Below, piece by piece: positions 16,242-24,169 of a stretch of 50,199 nt of DNA. Numbering within the stretch: the first letter of the stretch is position 1; every line of letters starts with the position of its first letter. The stretch is from contig JAQBXX010000007.1 of the NCBI GenBank assembly GCA_027624315.1, positions 1 to 50,199 of the forward strand. The letters run 5' to 3'. Under the pieces are notes generated by a model that had not been told where the DNA came from, searched no databases, and worked only from the letters and a program-made list of their open reading frames with translations. Both the position numbers and the translations under genes were made by a program. The DNA is from Pseudomonadota bacterium. GTDB taxonomy: Bacteria > Pseudomonadota > Gammaproteobacteria > SURF-13.

Positions 16242-17585
16242 ATGATTAAACATAGACTCCTGTTTGCCGTTCTCCTGTTGCTGTTCAATGCGACGGCATT
16301 CGCCGCGCCCGCGATTCAACACTGGGAGACAAAAAACGGCGCACGCGTGTACTTCGTGCCGGCGCCGGAATTGCCGATGGTGGACGTACGCGTTGCCTTT
16401 GACGCCGGCAGCGCGCGCGACGGCGACACGCCTGGGCTCGCCGCACTCACCAGCAATCTGCTGAGTGACGGCGCCGAAGTGCACACCGGCACCGGTGCGG
16501 GAGAACTCAACGCGGACGAGATCGCGGATCGCTTCGCCGGTCTCGGCGCACACTTCGGCGCCGGCGCTGGTCGCGACATGACCAGCGTGAGCCTGCGCAG
16601 TCTGAGCCGGCCCGATGTATTACAGCCCGCGCTCGACACCGCGGCCGCGCTGGTGCAACGGCCCAGCTTCCCCGCGACGGGATTTGAGCGCGAGCGCGAC
16701 CGCACCCGCGTTGCGTTGCGCGCGCAGGAACAGTCGCCGGGCGACATCGCCGGCAAGGCGTTCTACCAAGCCGTGTACGGCGCACACCCTTACGGCACCG
16801 AACCCGCAGGCACCGAGGCGAGCCTGAACAGGCTCACGCGCGACGACCTGGTCGCGTTTCATAAACGCTATTACGCTGGGCGCAATGCGATCATCGCCGT
16901 CGTGGGTGCGCTGTCTCGCAACGAGGCCGCAGCCGTCGCGGAAACCATCATCGGAGGCCTGCCCGCAGGTGCAGCGGCTACGGCACTGCCCAAGGTGGGC
17001 GATCTCGCTAGCGCGCAGATGATACAAATCAAACATCCCTCGGCGCAGACGCATGTGCTCCTGGGCCAGCCGGGTTTAAGCCGTATCGACCCCGATTATT
17101 TCCCGCTGCTGGTCGGCAATCACATCCTCGGCGGCAGCGGGCTGGTGTCACGCCTGACCGACGAGGTGCGTGAGAAGCGTGGCTTGTCGTACAGTGCCTA
17201 CAGTTATTTCCTGCCGCTGCGCGAACCGGGTCCGTTTACACTCGGCCTGCAAACGCGCAACGAACAGACCGGACAGGCGCTCAAGGTATTGCGCGACACC
17301 TTGCAGACGTTCACCGAGCACGGGCCGAGCGCGCAGGAACTCAAGGCAGCAAAACAGAATATTACCGGCGGATTTGCATTGCGCATCGACAGCAACAGCA
17401 AGCTGATCGAATACCTCGCACTGATCGGCTTTTATAATCTGCCGCTCGGCTTTCTCGACACCTACTCCAGACACGTGGAAAAGATCACGCTTGAGCAAGT
17501 CCGCGCCGCCTTCAGGCGGCGCATAAATCCGGAACAGATGGTGACGGTGGTGGTGGGTGGCGGCGCCGCTGCGTCACAAGACTAA
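16242..17585 (+). CDS. M16-family peptidase-like protein without zinc motif (partner subunit)
   Basis: 447 aa with signal peptide MIKHRLLFAVLLLLFNATAFAA. At the place of HxxEH it reads LAALTSNLLSDGA, so it cannot bind zinc. It keeps the C-terminal substrate-binding Arg/Tyr segment (SRLTDEVREKRGLSYSAYSYF near 300), the usual pattern for the non-catalytic subunit of an M16 pair. I start at ATG 16242. A longer frame from 16092 would read through repeat copy D and lose the signal peptide position. The 3' end overlaps rsmD by 29 bases. Confidence 0.9.
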   Translation: MIKHRLLFAVLLLLFNATAFAAPAIQHWETKNGARVYFVPAPELPMVDVRVAFDAGSARDGDTPGLAALTSNLLSDGAEVHTGTGAGELNADEIADRFAGLGAHFGAGAGRDMTSVSLRSLSRPDVLQPALDTAAALVQRPSFPATGFERERDRTRVALRAQEQSPGDIAGKAFYQAVYGAHPYGTEPAGTEASLNRLTRDDLVAFHKRYYAGRNAIIAVVGALSRNEAAAVAETIIGGLPAGAAATALPKVGDLASAQMIQIKHPSAQTHVLLGQPGLSRIDPDYFPLLVGNHILGGSGLVSRLTDEVREKRGLSYSAYSYFLPLREPGPFTLGLQTRNEQTGQALKVLRDTLQTFTEHGPSAQELKAAKQNITGGFALRIDSNSKLIEYLALIGFYNLPLGFLDTYSRHVEKITLEQVRAAFRRRINPEQMVTVVVGGGAAASQD

Positions 17586-18144
17586 ACCGCGCAGCGTCAA
17601 CCGCCTGCGCATCATCGGCGGCGAGTGGCGCGGCCGCCGTTTGAGTTTTCCGGACATCGCAGGTTTACGCCCCACGCCCGACCGTGTACGCGAAACACTG
17701 TTCAACTGGCTCGCGCCCATGATCGAGGGCACGCGCTGCCTCGATCTCTTCGCCGGCAGCGGCGCGCTCGGACTCGAGGCCTTGTCGCGCGGCGCAGCGA
17801 GCGTGGTGATGGTGGATAGCGATGCAACAGTGATCGCGCACCTGCACCAACACGTCGCCGCGCTGCACGCGAGTGGCGCGCAGGTAATGGACGCGGACGC
17901 ACTGCACTATCTGCAACATCCTCCCGGCGCAGGTTTCGACATCGTCTTTCTCGATCCGCCGTTCCGGCAAAATCTGGTCGTGCCTTGCTGTGAACTGCTG
18001 GAACGTGGCGGCTGGCTTAACCCTGGCGCGCGCATTTATATCGAGACGGAAAGTGATCAGCCATTATCCGGTCTGCCGCACAATTGGCACATCACCCGCA
18101 GCAAAAAATCGGGGCAGGTCAGTTATCATCTGGCACAGCGTTAA
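17557..18144 (+). CDS. rsmD: 16S rRNA (guanine966-N2)-methyltransferase RsmD
   Basis: 195 aa from a GTG at 17557. The family N-terminus LRIIGGEWRGRRLSFPD is followed by LRPTPDRVRETLFNWL near 37. SAM motif I is CLDLFAGSGALGLEALSRGA near 60 and the catalytic motif FLDPPF is near 131. It methylates G966 of 16S rRNA during 30S assembly. The start overlaps the M16 gene by 29 bases and no Shine-Dalgarno is evident; a start a few codons further in is possible. Linkage rsmD-coaD is widely conserved. Confidence 0.95.
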   Translation: MAAPLRHKTKPRSVNRLRIIGGEWRGRRLSFPDIAGLRPTPDRVRETLFNWLAPMIEGTRCLDLFAGSGALGLEALSRGAASVVMVDSDATVIAHLHQHVAALHASGAQVMDADALHYLQHPPGAGFDIVFLDPPFRQNLVVPCCELLERGGWLNPGARIYIETESDQPLSGLPHNWHITRSKKSGQVSYHLAQR

Positions 18145-18217
18145 ACATTAGCGGCAACCCCATTGCGCTGAGCTTGGTGTCTGCGCTGCAGGGCGTTATG
18201 ATAAGCTGTTGCAATAA

Positions 18218-18715
<498 letters not shown>

Positions 18716-19062
18716 TTCTTCGTATCTTTGCGCCACAGCATCCCGCGCTCGCATATCCGGCGGATCTTGTGTATACTGCGCGCAGTACCAGTGCATTACA
18801 TATACGCGTTTCTGATCTCTCTCCGGTTTTTGCCGCAGGCTTCCTGATTAGCGACGTACCAAGGAACCTGGCGGTTAGCCCCAGCCACAGCGGCACCCGC
18901 CCCTAACAGTTTACGCCCAGATATGCGGGTGACGGCGACGTCTTTTTGGTTTTGAAGACGCGCGTCGTGTGCTTGCGCATGCTTCCATCAGTGCAATCTG
19001 CTGTTAAGAATTCGGTTTATTTATTTTAAATCCGCACGTGGACTGCGGATGAGGATACTATT
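18716..19062 (+). other. Long non-coding leader upstream of rhlE
   Basis: 347 bases without a convincing gene. A TATACT at 18772-18777 could be a -10 box, but the -35 region is poor. Visible structure includes GACGTCTT...AAGACG around 18950 and a perfect 7-bp stem ATCCGCA (19030-19036) with TGCGGAT (19044-19050). The stem directly abuts the GAGG ribosome-binding site of rhlE. An AT-rich box TTCGGTTTATTTATTTTAAA lies just before. RNA helicase genes often have long, temperature- or self-regulated leaders, so this could be one; that is inference. Confidence 0.45.
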
Positions 19063-20391
19063 TTGCCATTTCAAACATTAAATCTTGATTCAAAGCTGCT
19101 GCGCGCCATCGAGGCCAGCGGCTACACCATTCCCACAGAGATTCAGAGCCAGGCGATTCCGGTGGCCCTGTCAGGCCGTGACTTGATGGCCTCGGCGCAG
19201 ACCGGCACCGGCAAGACGGCGGCCTTCGTTCTGCCCGCCCTGCAGCGCCTGCTCACGCCGACTCAGCGCAAGGGCCGTGGCCCGCGCGTGCTGGTTCTGA
19301 CACCTACCCGCGAACTTGCGGCGCAGGTGCTGGAGGCCGTCAAGCGCTACGGCAAGTTTGTGCAACTGCGCATGGGCGCCATCGTCGGCGGCGCGCCCTA
19401 TCCCGCGCAGGAACGCATGCTGCGTGAAAATCTGGACATTCTGGTCGCAACCCCCGGCCGTCTGATCGACCACATGGAGCGTGGCCGCGTGGATTTCTCG
19501 CGCATCGAGTTGCTGATACTGGACGAGGCGGATCGCATGCTGGACATGGGCTTTATCGAGCCCGTGGAGCAAATCAGCAAAGCCACGCCGGCGGATCGTC
19601 AGACGTTGCTGTTTTCCGCCACCTTGGAAGGCAAGGTGTTCGGGCTGGCTCAGCGGCTGCTGAAAGACCCGGCCCGCATCCAGGTGGCGCGCGCGCAGGA
19701 GCAGCATGCCCTGATCACGCAGCGCATGCACCAGGCGGACGACATCCGCCACAAACGCCGCATTCTGGACCACATCCTGTGCACCAAGGAGCTCAACCAG
19801 GCCATCGTCTTCACCGCCACCAAACGCTCGGCGGAAGAGCTGGCTCACTCGCTGGCGGCCGACGGCCACGCCTGCGCCGCGTTGCATGGCGACATGCAGC
19901 AGGGCGCGCGCAACCGTACCGTGCAGCGGCTAAGACTGGGCTCGGTCAAGGTGCTGGTGGCCACTGATGTCGCCGCCCGCGGTCTGGACATCAAGGGCGT
20001 GAGCCACGTCATCAACTTCGACCTGCCCATGGTGGCCGAGGATTACGTGCACCGCATCGGCCGTACCGGCCGCGCCGGGGCCTTTGGCACCGCTGCGTCA
20101 CTGGTGGGTCCGCAGGACTGGGGCAAGCTCGCGGGTATTGAGCGCCTCACGGGCAACCGGCTGGAGCGGCAGGTGCTGCCCGGCCTTGAGCCCAGCGTGC
20201 CGGAATCCAGGGCGTCACGGCCCGGTCCGCAACGCGGTCAGGGCAGGGGTCAAAAGCCTGCCGCCGGCAAGGGCGGCGGCTTTAAGCCGGGTTTCGCCAA
20301 GGGGCGCGGCAACAAGACCGGCCATCACTTCAAGAGCGCCTCCGGGCGCCCTGATGGCCGTCGCAGCGGCAATGACCGGGCCCGTGCCTGA
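19063..20391 (+). CDS. rhlE: DEAD-box ATP-dependent RNA helicase RhlE
   Basis: 442 aa from TTG 19063; GAGGAT at 19051-19056 gives good spacing. Motifs in order are Q-motif ([12 protein letters not shown]), Walker [12 protein letters not shown] near 46, PTREL near 83, GG, TPGRL near 132, DEAD ([14 protein letters not shown]) near 152, SAT (LLFSATLEG) near 183, [11 protein letters not shown] near 307 and [10 protein letters not shown] near 331. A basic Gly/Lys/Arg-rich tail after ~370 is typical for RNA binding. It acts in ribosome assembly and RNA turnover. It ends in a strong hairpin terminator 30 bases downstream and appears monocistronic. Confidence 0.95.
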   Translation: MPFQTLNLDSKLLRAIEASGYTIPTEIQSQAIPVALSGRDLMASAQTGTGKTAAFVLPALQRLLTPTQRKGRGPRVLVLTPTRELAAQVLEAVKRYGKFVQLRMGAIVGGAPYPAQERMLRENLDILVATPGRLIDHMERGRVDFSRIELLILDEADRMLDMGFIEPVEQISKATPADRQTLLFSATLEGKVFGLAQRLLKDPARIQVARAQEQHALITQRMHQADDIRHKRRILDHILCTKELNQAIVFTATKRSAEELAHSLAADGHACAALHGDMQQGARNRTVQRLRLGSVKVLVATDVAARGLDIKGVSHVINFDLPMVAEDYVHRIGRTGRAGAFGTAASLVGPQDWGKLAGIERLTGNRLERQVLPGLEPSVPESRASRPGPQRGQGRGQKPAAGKGGGFKPGFAKGRGNKTGHHFKSASGRPDGRRSGNDRARA

Positions 20392-20420
20392 TACTTCAGG
20401 CGCGGGTTGTTGATGGCACG

Positions 20421-20448
20421 AAAAACGGGGCGCAAGCCCCGTTTTTTT
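20421..20448 (+). terminator. Rho-independent terminator of rhlE
   Basis: AAAAACGGGGC, loop GCAA, GCCCCGTTTTTTT: a strong GC stem with an A-tract before it and a run of seven T after it, 30 bases past the rhlE stop. Because of its symmetry it may work on both strands. Confidence 0.93.
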
Positions 20449-20564
20449 ATGGGTGTGAATCAGGGGGCTGGCGGTACGACTTGCCCGGAAAGGCGCCGGG
20501 CGGCTATACTAGCGCACGCTGCACGCAAGAACCATGGCCGAATATCAGACCTCAGGAGACCCTT

Positions 20565-20663
20565 ATGTCAGCCACACTGCTCATCCCCATCGTCATTTTC
20601 ATCGGCGGCATTCTGGTCGCTATTGCGCTCACCAATATTGCGCTGCGCAATCTCGCCAAGTAA
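20565..20663 (+). CDS. 32-residue single-pass membrane peptide
   Basis: MSATLLIPIVIFIGGILVAI then ALTNIALRNLAK: one transmembrane helix with a short basic C-terminus. AGGAG lies 7 bases before the ATG, which supports real translation. It precedes the mini subunit-I gene by 125 bases on the same strand. Small hydrophobic peptides of this size often belong to oxidase or dehydrogenase complexes, but no family is recognised. Confidence 0.6.
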   Translation: MSATLLIPIVIFIGGILVAIALTNIALRNLAK

Positions 20664-20788
20664 TAGCCGGCCTTGTGCACAGGGGTACAGATTTCCGCAC
20701 CCCTGTGTTGTCGTTGCCGCCCCGCCGCCTGATTCCGGACGGGGTTCTGTCTCAACGGGCGCAAGCCCTATAACCGGTTCCGCAGTCC

Positions 20789-21298
20789 ATGCCCACTCCA
20801 CGCCACCCACTCATCAAGTTCGTCATGATGTCGACCACGTTTTTCTTCGTGGGCACGGTGCATGGCGTATTGCAGGTCACGCATCCGATCCGCGCCTGGC
20901 TCGACTCCATCGGCAGCCCTTATGGCGGCCCGGGACGCATGATCGACCCGCTCGCGCATGCGCATATCAACATGGTCGGCGGCGTGGTGCTGCTCGTCAT
21001 GGCCGTGAGCTATTACCTGTTGCCGATCCTCACCCAGCGCCCGCTGTATTCGCAGCGCCTGGTGGGGCACACCTTCTGGTGGATCACGCTCGGCGTGACC
21101 GGCTTTTACTCCACCCTGCTCACATTCGGCATCTGGGAAGGCCACCTGTTGCTCACCCATCCCGCCGCCATAGCGGATGTACACCGCTACTACTCCCCGA
21201 TCATCGCAACGGTTTCCACCGCGATGGGTATCGGCTTCTGGTGTTACTTCGCCAACATCTTCCTCACCCTGAGAAACTTTTACAAAACACGCGGATGA
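20789..21298 (+). CDS. Mini haem-copper oxidase subunit-I-like protein (half-length)
   Basis: 169 aa with four hydrophobic helices. AHAHINMVGGVVLLVMAVSYYLLP (H57, H59) matches the helix that carries the two haem ligands of cbb3 subunit I (HxH), followed by PLYSQRLVGHTFWW like the LYSLKLxNxHFW segment after it. H25 in FVGTVHGVLQ could be a further axial ligand. CuB histidines and the active-site tyrosine are absent, so it cannot be an oxidase alone. A similar protein is at 34965-35501. It overlaps the next gene by ATGA. I infer a b-haem membrane protein, possibly for electron transfer or oxidase assembly. Confidence 0.75.
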   Translation: MPTPRHPLIKFVMMSTTFFFVGTVHGVLQVTHPIRAWLDSIGSPYGGPGRMIDPLAHAHINMVGGVVLLVMAVSYYLLPILTQRPLYSQRLVGHTFWWITLGVTGFYSTLLTFGIWEGHLLLTHPAAIADVHRYYSPIIATVSTAMGIGFWCYFANIFLTLRNFYKTRG

Positions 21299-21813
21299 GA
21301 CTGGAGTGCGGCTGCCCCGCCAGCTTTCCCGGCTGGCATCAGCAGGACATCGGCCTCGGCGGTGAACTGGTGCATGAGGTGCCGGCGCCGATGTTTCTGC
21401 ACATGCCCATCGGCTACGAACTGCGCGCGGAACGCCAGCGCCAGACGCTGGAGCGGCTCCACCTCCAGGAACGCTGGCCGGGACTGGTGCTGATTCGCAC
21501 AGGACTGCTGCGGGGAAAACTTCTGCGCCTGCTGGAACCGGCTATCTCGCCTGCGCATGGACTCACGTATCTTCCCGCACCGTTGCAGGTGCGCGGTTTT
21601 CTGCATCACGGCAGCATCGCGGACATTTCACGCAGCGTAAAACAGATGCAGAGCGAGCTCGTAAATCTGGGCCGCAGGCCGCTGGAATTGTACCTCAGCC
21701 ACCTCACCTGCCCGCACTGCGCATCCGAGCGCGGCGGCGATAAAATCCTGTTGCTGCGTCACTGGGTGGAGAGCCCGGCGCTACAGAAACGTATCGCGGC
21801 GCGACCCATTTGA
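21295..21813 (+). CDS. Hypothetical cytosolic protein with Cys pair, coupled to mini subunit-I gene
   Basis: 172 aa from ATG 21295, which overlaps the preceding stop (ATGA), so it is translationally coupled. There is no membrane segment. Cysteines are CGCP at residues 5-8 and CPHC near 142 followed by ASERGGDKILLLRHW, a possible metal or redox site. The rest is Leu/Arg-rich (RLLEPAISPAHGLTYLPAPL). I do not recognise the family. Its coupling to a haem-type membrane protein makes an accessory or assembly role plausible. Confidence 0.65.
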   Translation: MRLECGCPASFPGWHQQDIGLGGELVHEVPAPMFLHMPIGYELRAERQRQTLERLHLQERWPGLVLIRTGLLRGKLLRLLEPAISPAHGLTYLPAPLQVRGFLHHGSIADISRSVKQMQSELVNLGRRPLELYLSHLTCPHCASERGGDKILLLRHWVESPALQKRIAARPI

Positions 21814-21817
21814 TTTC

Positions 21818-21945
21818 GCACCGCGCGATATAAAACCGCGCGGGCGACCAAAGGGGGAGAGCGTAGCGAGGGGGCCCTGCACTTCTCCCTTTTGGAAACC
21901 CCAAGGCTTTGAGCCCGCAGCAAACTGCGGGGTATGAATTATAAA
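21818..21945 (+). repeat. Dispersed intergenic repeat, copy 1 (CTTTGGAAACCCCAAGGCTTTGA type)
   Basis: It shares with 28991-29195 the left block CCGCGCGGGCGACCAAAGGGG and the right block CTGCACTTCTCCC-TTTGGAAACC-CCAAGGCTTTGA, then CCGCAGC-A-CTGCGGG and an AT-rich end. The middle is shorter here by about 80 bases. It sits exactly in the convergent gap between the 172-aa protein and the FixH-like lipoprotein. Its reverse strand gives a spurious reading frame with KALGFPKGRSA, which is not a gene. Confidence 0.8.
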
Positions 21946-21954
21946 ACCTCTCTG

Positions 21955-22326
21955 CTAATGCAACGGAAACATCAGTACCGTTTCCTCCCCGGCACGCTTT
22001 ACCCGCACCTGCAATGTTTGCGGCACAGCACCCACTGCAATGGCGCGGCGATATATGCCGGTGCGGCCGTCCTGAATCGATTGCGTCCACGGCTCGCTCT
22101 CGTGCATGCGGATGAACACCAGCAGATCATGCCCCGCCCCGCCTGTCGTGCGCGTCGCCGAGACGAGAAACTCGTTCATGCCGACGACCACTGGCGCGGG
22201 ACGTGTTTCTACCCCGACGACGACATCTTGCCACTCCTGCGTTGGCAGCCGCGACCGCTCCGCGCCGCAGGCGAACAGCAGCACGCACAACACGGCGGCG
22301 ATGCCATAGCGAGAGGTATCAGTCAT
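21955..22326 (-). CDS. FixH/YtkA-like lipoprotein of the oxidase cluster
   Basis: 123 aa from ATG 22326. The signal ends in a lipobox (VLLFAC, C20-21 region), so it is lipid-anchored in the periplasm. The mature part PAPVVVGMNEFLVSATRTTG, with GIYRRAIAVG and LQVRVKRAGEE, has the beta-sandwich layout of FixH/CcoH or YtkA domains, which assist copper or cbb3 oxidase assembly. The likeness is modest. It overlaps the upstream 141-aa gene by 8 bases, at the end of the minus-strand series that includes ccoG. Confidence 0.65.
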   Translation of the reverse strand: MTDTSRYGIAAVLCVLLFACGAERSRLPTQEWQDVVVGVETRPAPVVVGMNEFLVSATRTTGGAGHDLLVFIRMHESEPWTQSIQDGRTGIYRRAIAVGAVPQTLQVRVKRAGEETVLMFPLH

Positions 22327-22744
22327 CGCGCTGGCTCTTGTCAGTATGCTCGTTTTTATTTTTTTCCTTATCGCTGTCCAGCCGGCCGCCGCGCTCCGTG
22401 CCATACAGATTGACCATGTAGTAGACAAACGTAAACCCCAGCACAATCCACACCAATGCCGCCGCAAAGCCCCAATCAAACCACGCGCGCTCATACCCGG
22501 GGCGGTCACCCCAGAACGGAAAGCTCAGACCCACAGCGATCAGCGTCACCACCACCACCACGGCGATAAACCAGTACGGTACCTTGCGCTGTGACTCCGG
22601 AATTTTTTCCACCAGCTCCCAGTCTTCCAGGCCGCGCCTGGTGCGCCGCTCCTCGTCGCTCGCATAGCCGAAGTGGTCGGGCGACTCCTCGCCCCAGGGC
22701 GGGGGTTTGTCGCCTGCGGCAGGTGTCTTGTTCGTGTCGCTCAT
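22319..22744 (-). CDS. Two-helix membrane protein with FPxWGxRP motif
   Basis: 141 aa from ATG 22744. It has a charged N-terminus (~45 residues), helix one (PYWFIAVVVVVTLIAVGL), then FPFWGDRPGYERAWFDWGF, helix two (ALVWIVLGFTFVYYMVNLYG) and a Lys/Asp-rich tail. The pattern helix-FP(F/L)WG(D/Q)RP-...-WxDxG-helix is shared with the 229-aa protein at 30014-30703 in the CcoP position. The two are probably paralogues. No haem or metal motif is seen. It overlaps ccoG by 4 bases. Confidence 0.72.
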   Translation of the reverse strand: MSDTNKTPAAGDKPPPWGEESPDHFGYASDEERRTRRGLEDWELVEKIPESQRKVPYWFIAVVVVVTLIAVGLSFPFWGDRPGYERAWFDWGFAAALVWIVLGFTFVYYMVNLYGTERGGRLDSDKEKNKNEHTDKSQRDD

Positions 22745-24087
22745 GGAGTACCTCCTGCATAATGCTGCACGCGATAACGTGTGTGCCAACCGTTGCTCGA
22801 CTCCGCCTGCACCATCAGGGTGTAGAGTCCCCGCGGCAGATCATTGATGTGCAGCATCAGGCTCTGACGCCCGGCAGTGCTGAACACGGCCTCGCGCGCG
22901 GAAAGCCGGTAGCGATCCGCGGCCAAACCGCTTACGCTCACCTTGAGCAGGTCGGGACGATACAACTTGTTGGACAGCTCGATGCGGTAATCGTGTATCG
23001 CCGCCCCATGGGCGATGTCGGCACGGTACACTGAAAGGTGATGGGGCTGATAGTGTACGATGCCCCAGCCGAACATCACGAGGCCGATCACAGTCACCGG
23101 CGCCACCCAGACGATGCGGCCCCTCAGTGTGCCCAGATTATTTTTCAGCCGTGCACCCGCGCCCAGCATACGGCCCACGGACAGCGGCAACTTGCGTTCG
23201 CCGAGTTCAAAAAACAGCAGGCCGGACTCATTCTTGGGAAATTGCAGCGAGTCGCACGCGCTGACGCACAAGCCGCAATTGATGCAACTGTCGAAGGTGG
23301 TGGTGTTGCGCGGGTCGATGTCCACCGGACACACCGTGACGCAGTAATTGCACGCGGCGCATTGTTCGCCGCGTGTGGCGTCATAGGCGATATGCAGCGT
23401 GTGGCGCGTCTTGAACGAATGCTGCCACACGCGGTAGATGCACATGAAGCGGCAGAAGAAATGACGCACCACCGCGACATCGACGAATACGATGAGCACG
23501 AATATGGTGTAAATCCAGTACAGCGATGGTGCAAGACGCATGTCATGCCGAAACGTAATGAACGACCACACCACCTCCGGCGGATAAAAATAAAACAGCG
23601 GGATGAGCGCAAGCCCCATGGATGCCGCGAGAAACAAACCGCCGAGCAGCGCCCAGCTCATCCATTTTTGCTTGCCTGCCGAGACACGTAACGCTACGCC
23701 CTCAAGACTCACCTCGGCACGCCGGCCGAGAAATTTCTTCGTCATGCGGTCAGCCCACTCGGACAATGTATTCTGCGGGCACGACCAGCCGCAAAAGGCG
23801 GTGCCGAGCGTGGAGTAGGTGATGATCAGCGCGCTCGCCAGCGCCAGCCAGAAGCCCGCCATCAGCGCAAAGTCGGAAAACCAGATTTGACGCCCGAGCA
23901 CCACGAAGGTCGCCGCTGCCGGGTCGATGCGCAACAGCCCGCTCACCGGAATCAGCACGGCGAGCACCAGCGTGCCGAGCTGCACCGCACGCCGCCGGCG
24001 CTGTAGCACCGCACCGCTCGATACTGCGTGGCCGGTCTCCACCGTCACCTTGATACGGCTTAGGGCCTCTTTAGCACCTGTACTCAT
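22741..24087 (-). CDS. ccoG: cbb3 oxidase accessory protein CcoG (FixG/RdxA-type ferredoxin)
   Basis: 448 aa from ATG 24087. Membrane segments flank AFCGWSCPQNT near 98. Two [4Fe-4S] motifs follow: CAACNYCVTVCPVDID near 250 and CINCGLCVSACDSLQFP near 273. A last TM helix near 330 precedes the FixG C-terminal Ig-like domain (ELSNKLYRPDLLKVSVSGL). CcoG reduces Cu2+ for copper delivery during cbb3 oxidase maturation at the inner membrane. In usual loci it lies in ccoGHIS; here a P-type ATPase CcoI is not visible. Its neighbours downstream overlap by 4 bases. Confidence 0.93.
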   Translation of the reverse strand: MSTGAKEALSRIKVTVETGHAVSSGAVLQRRRRAVQLGTLVLAVLIPVSGLLRIDPAAATFVVLGRQIWFSDFALMAGFWLALASALIITYSTLGTAFCGWSCPQNTLSEWADRMTKKFLGRRAEVSLEGVALRVSAGKQKWMSWALLGGLFLAASMGLALIPLFYFYPPEVVWSFITFRHDMRLAPSLYWIYTIFVLIVFVDVAVVRHFFCRFMCIYRVWQHSFKTRHTLHIAYDATRGEQCAACNYCVTVCPVDIDPRNTTTFDSCINCGLCVSACDSLQFPKNESGLLFFELGERKLPLSVGRMLGAGARLKNNLGTLRGRIVWVAPVTVIGLVMFGWGIVHYQPHHLSVYRADIAHGAAIHDYRIELSNKLYRPDLLKVSVSGLAADRYRLSAREAVFSTAGRQSLMLHINDLPRGLYTLMVQAESSNGWHTRYRVQHYAGGTP

Positions 24088-24169
24088 GGCATCAATTTTA
24101 ACATAGGAGTGTGGTTGCGACGGGCGCAGGCCTGCCCACCCGGTTCGACAAGATTGTGTGCGTGAAGTG

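Noticed and set aside
20407-21294. Long plus-strand reading frame through 20407-21813
   Set aside because: Before 21295 it is out of frame with the mini subunit-I gene and gives Arg/His-rich nonsense; only the part from ATG 21295 is a gene.
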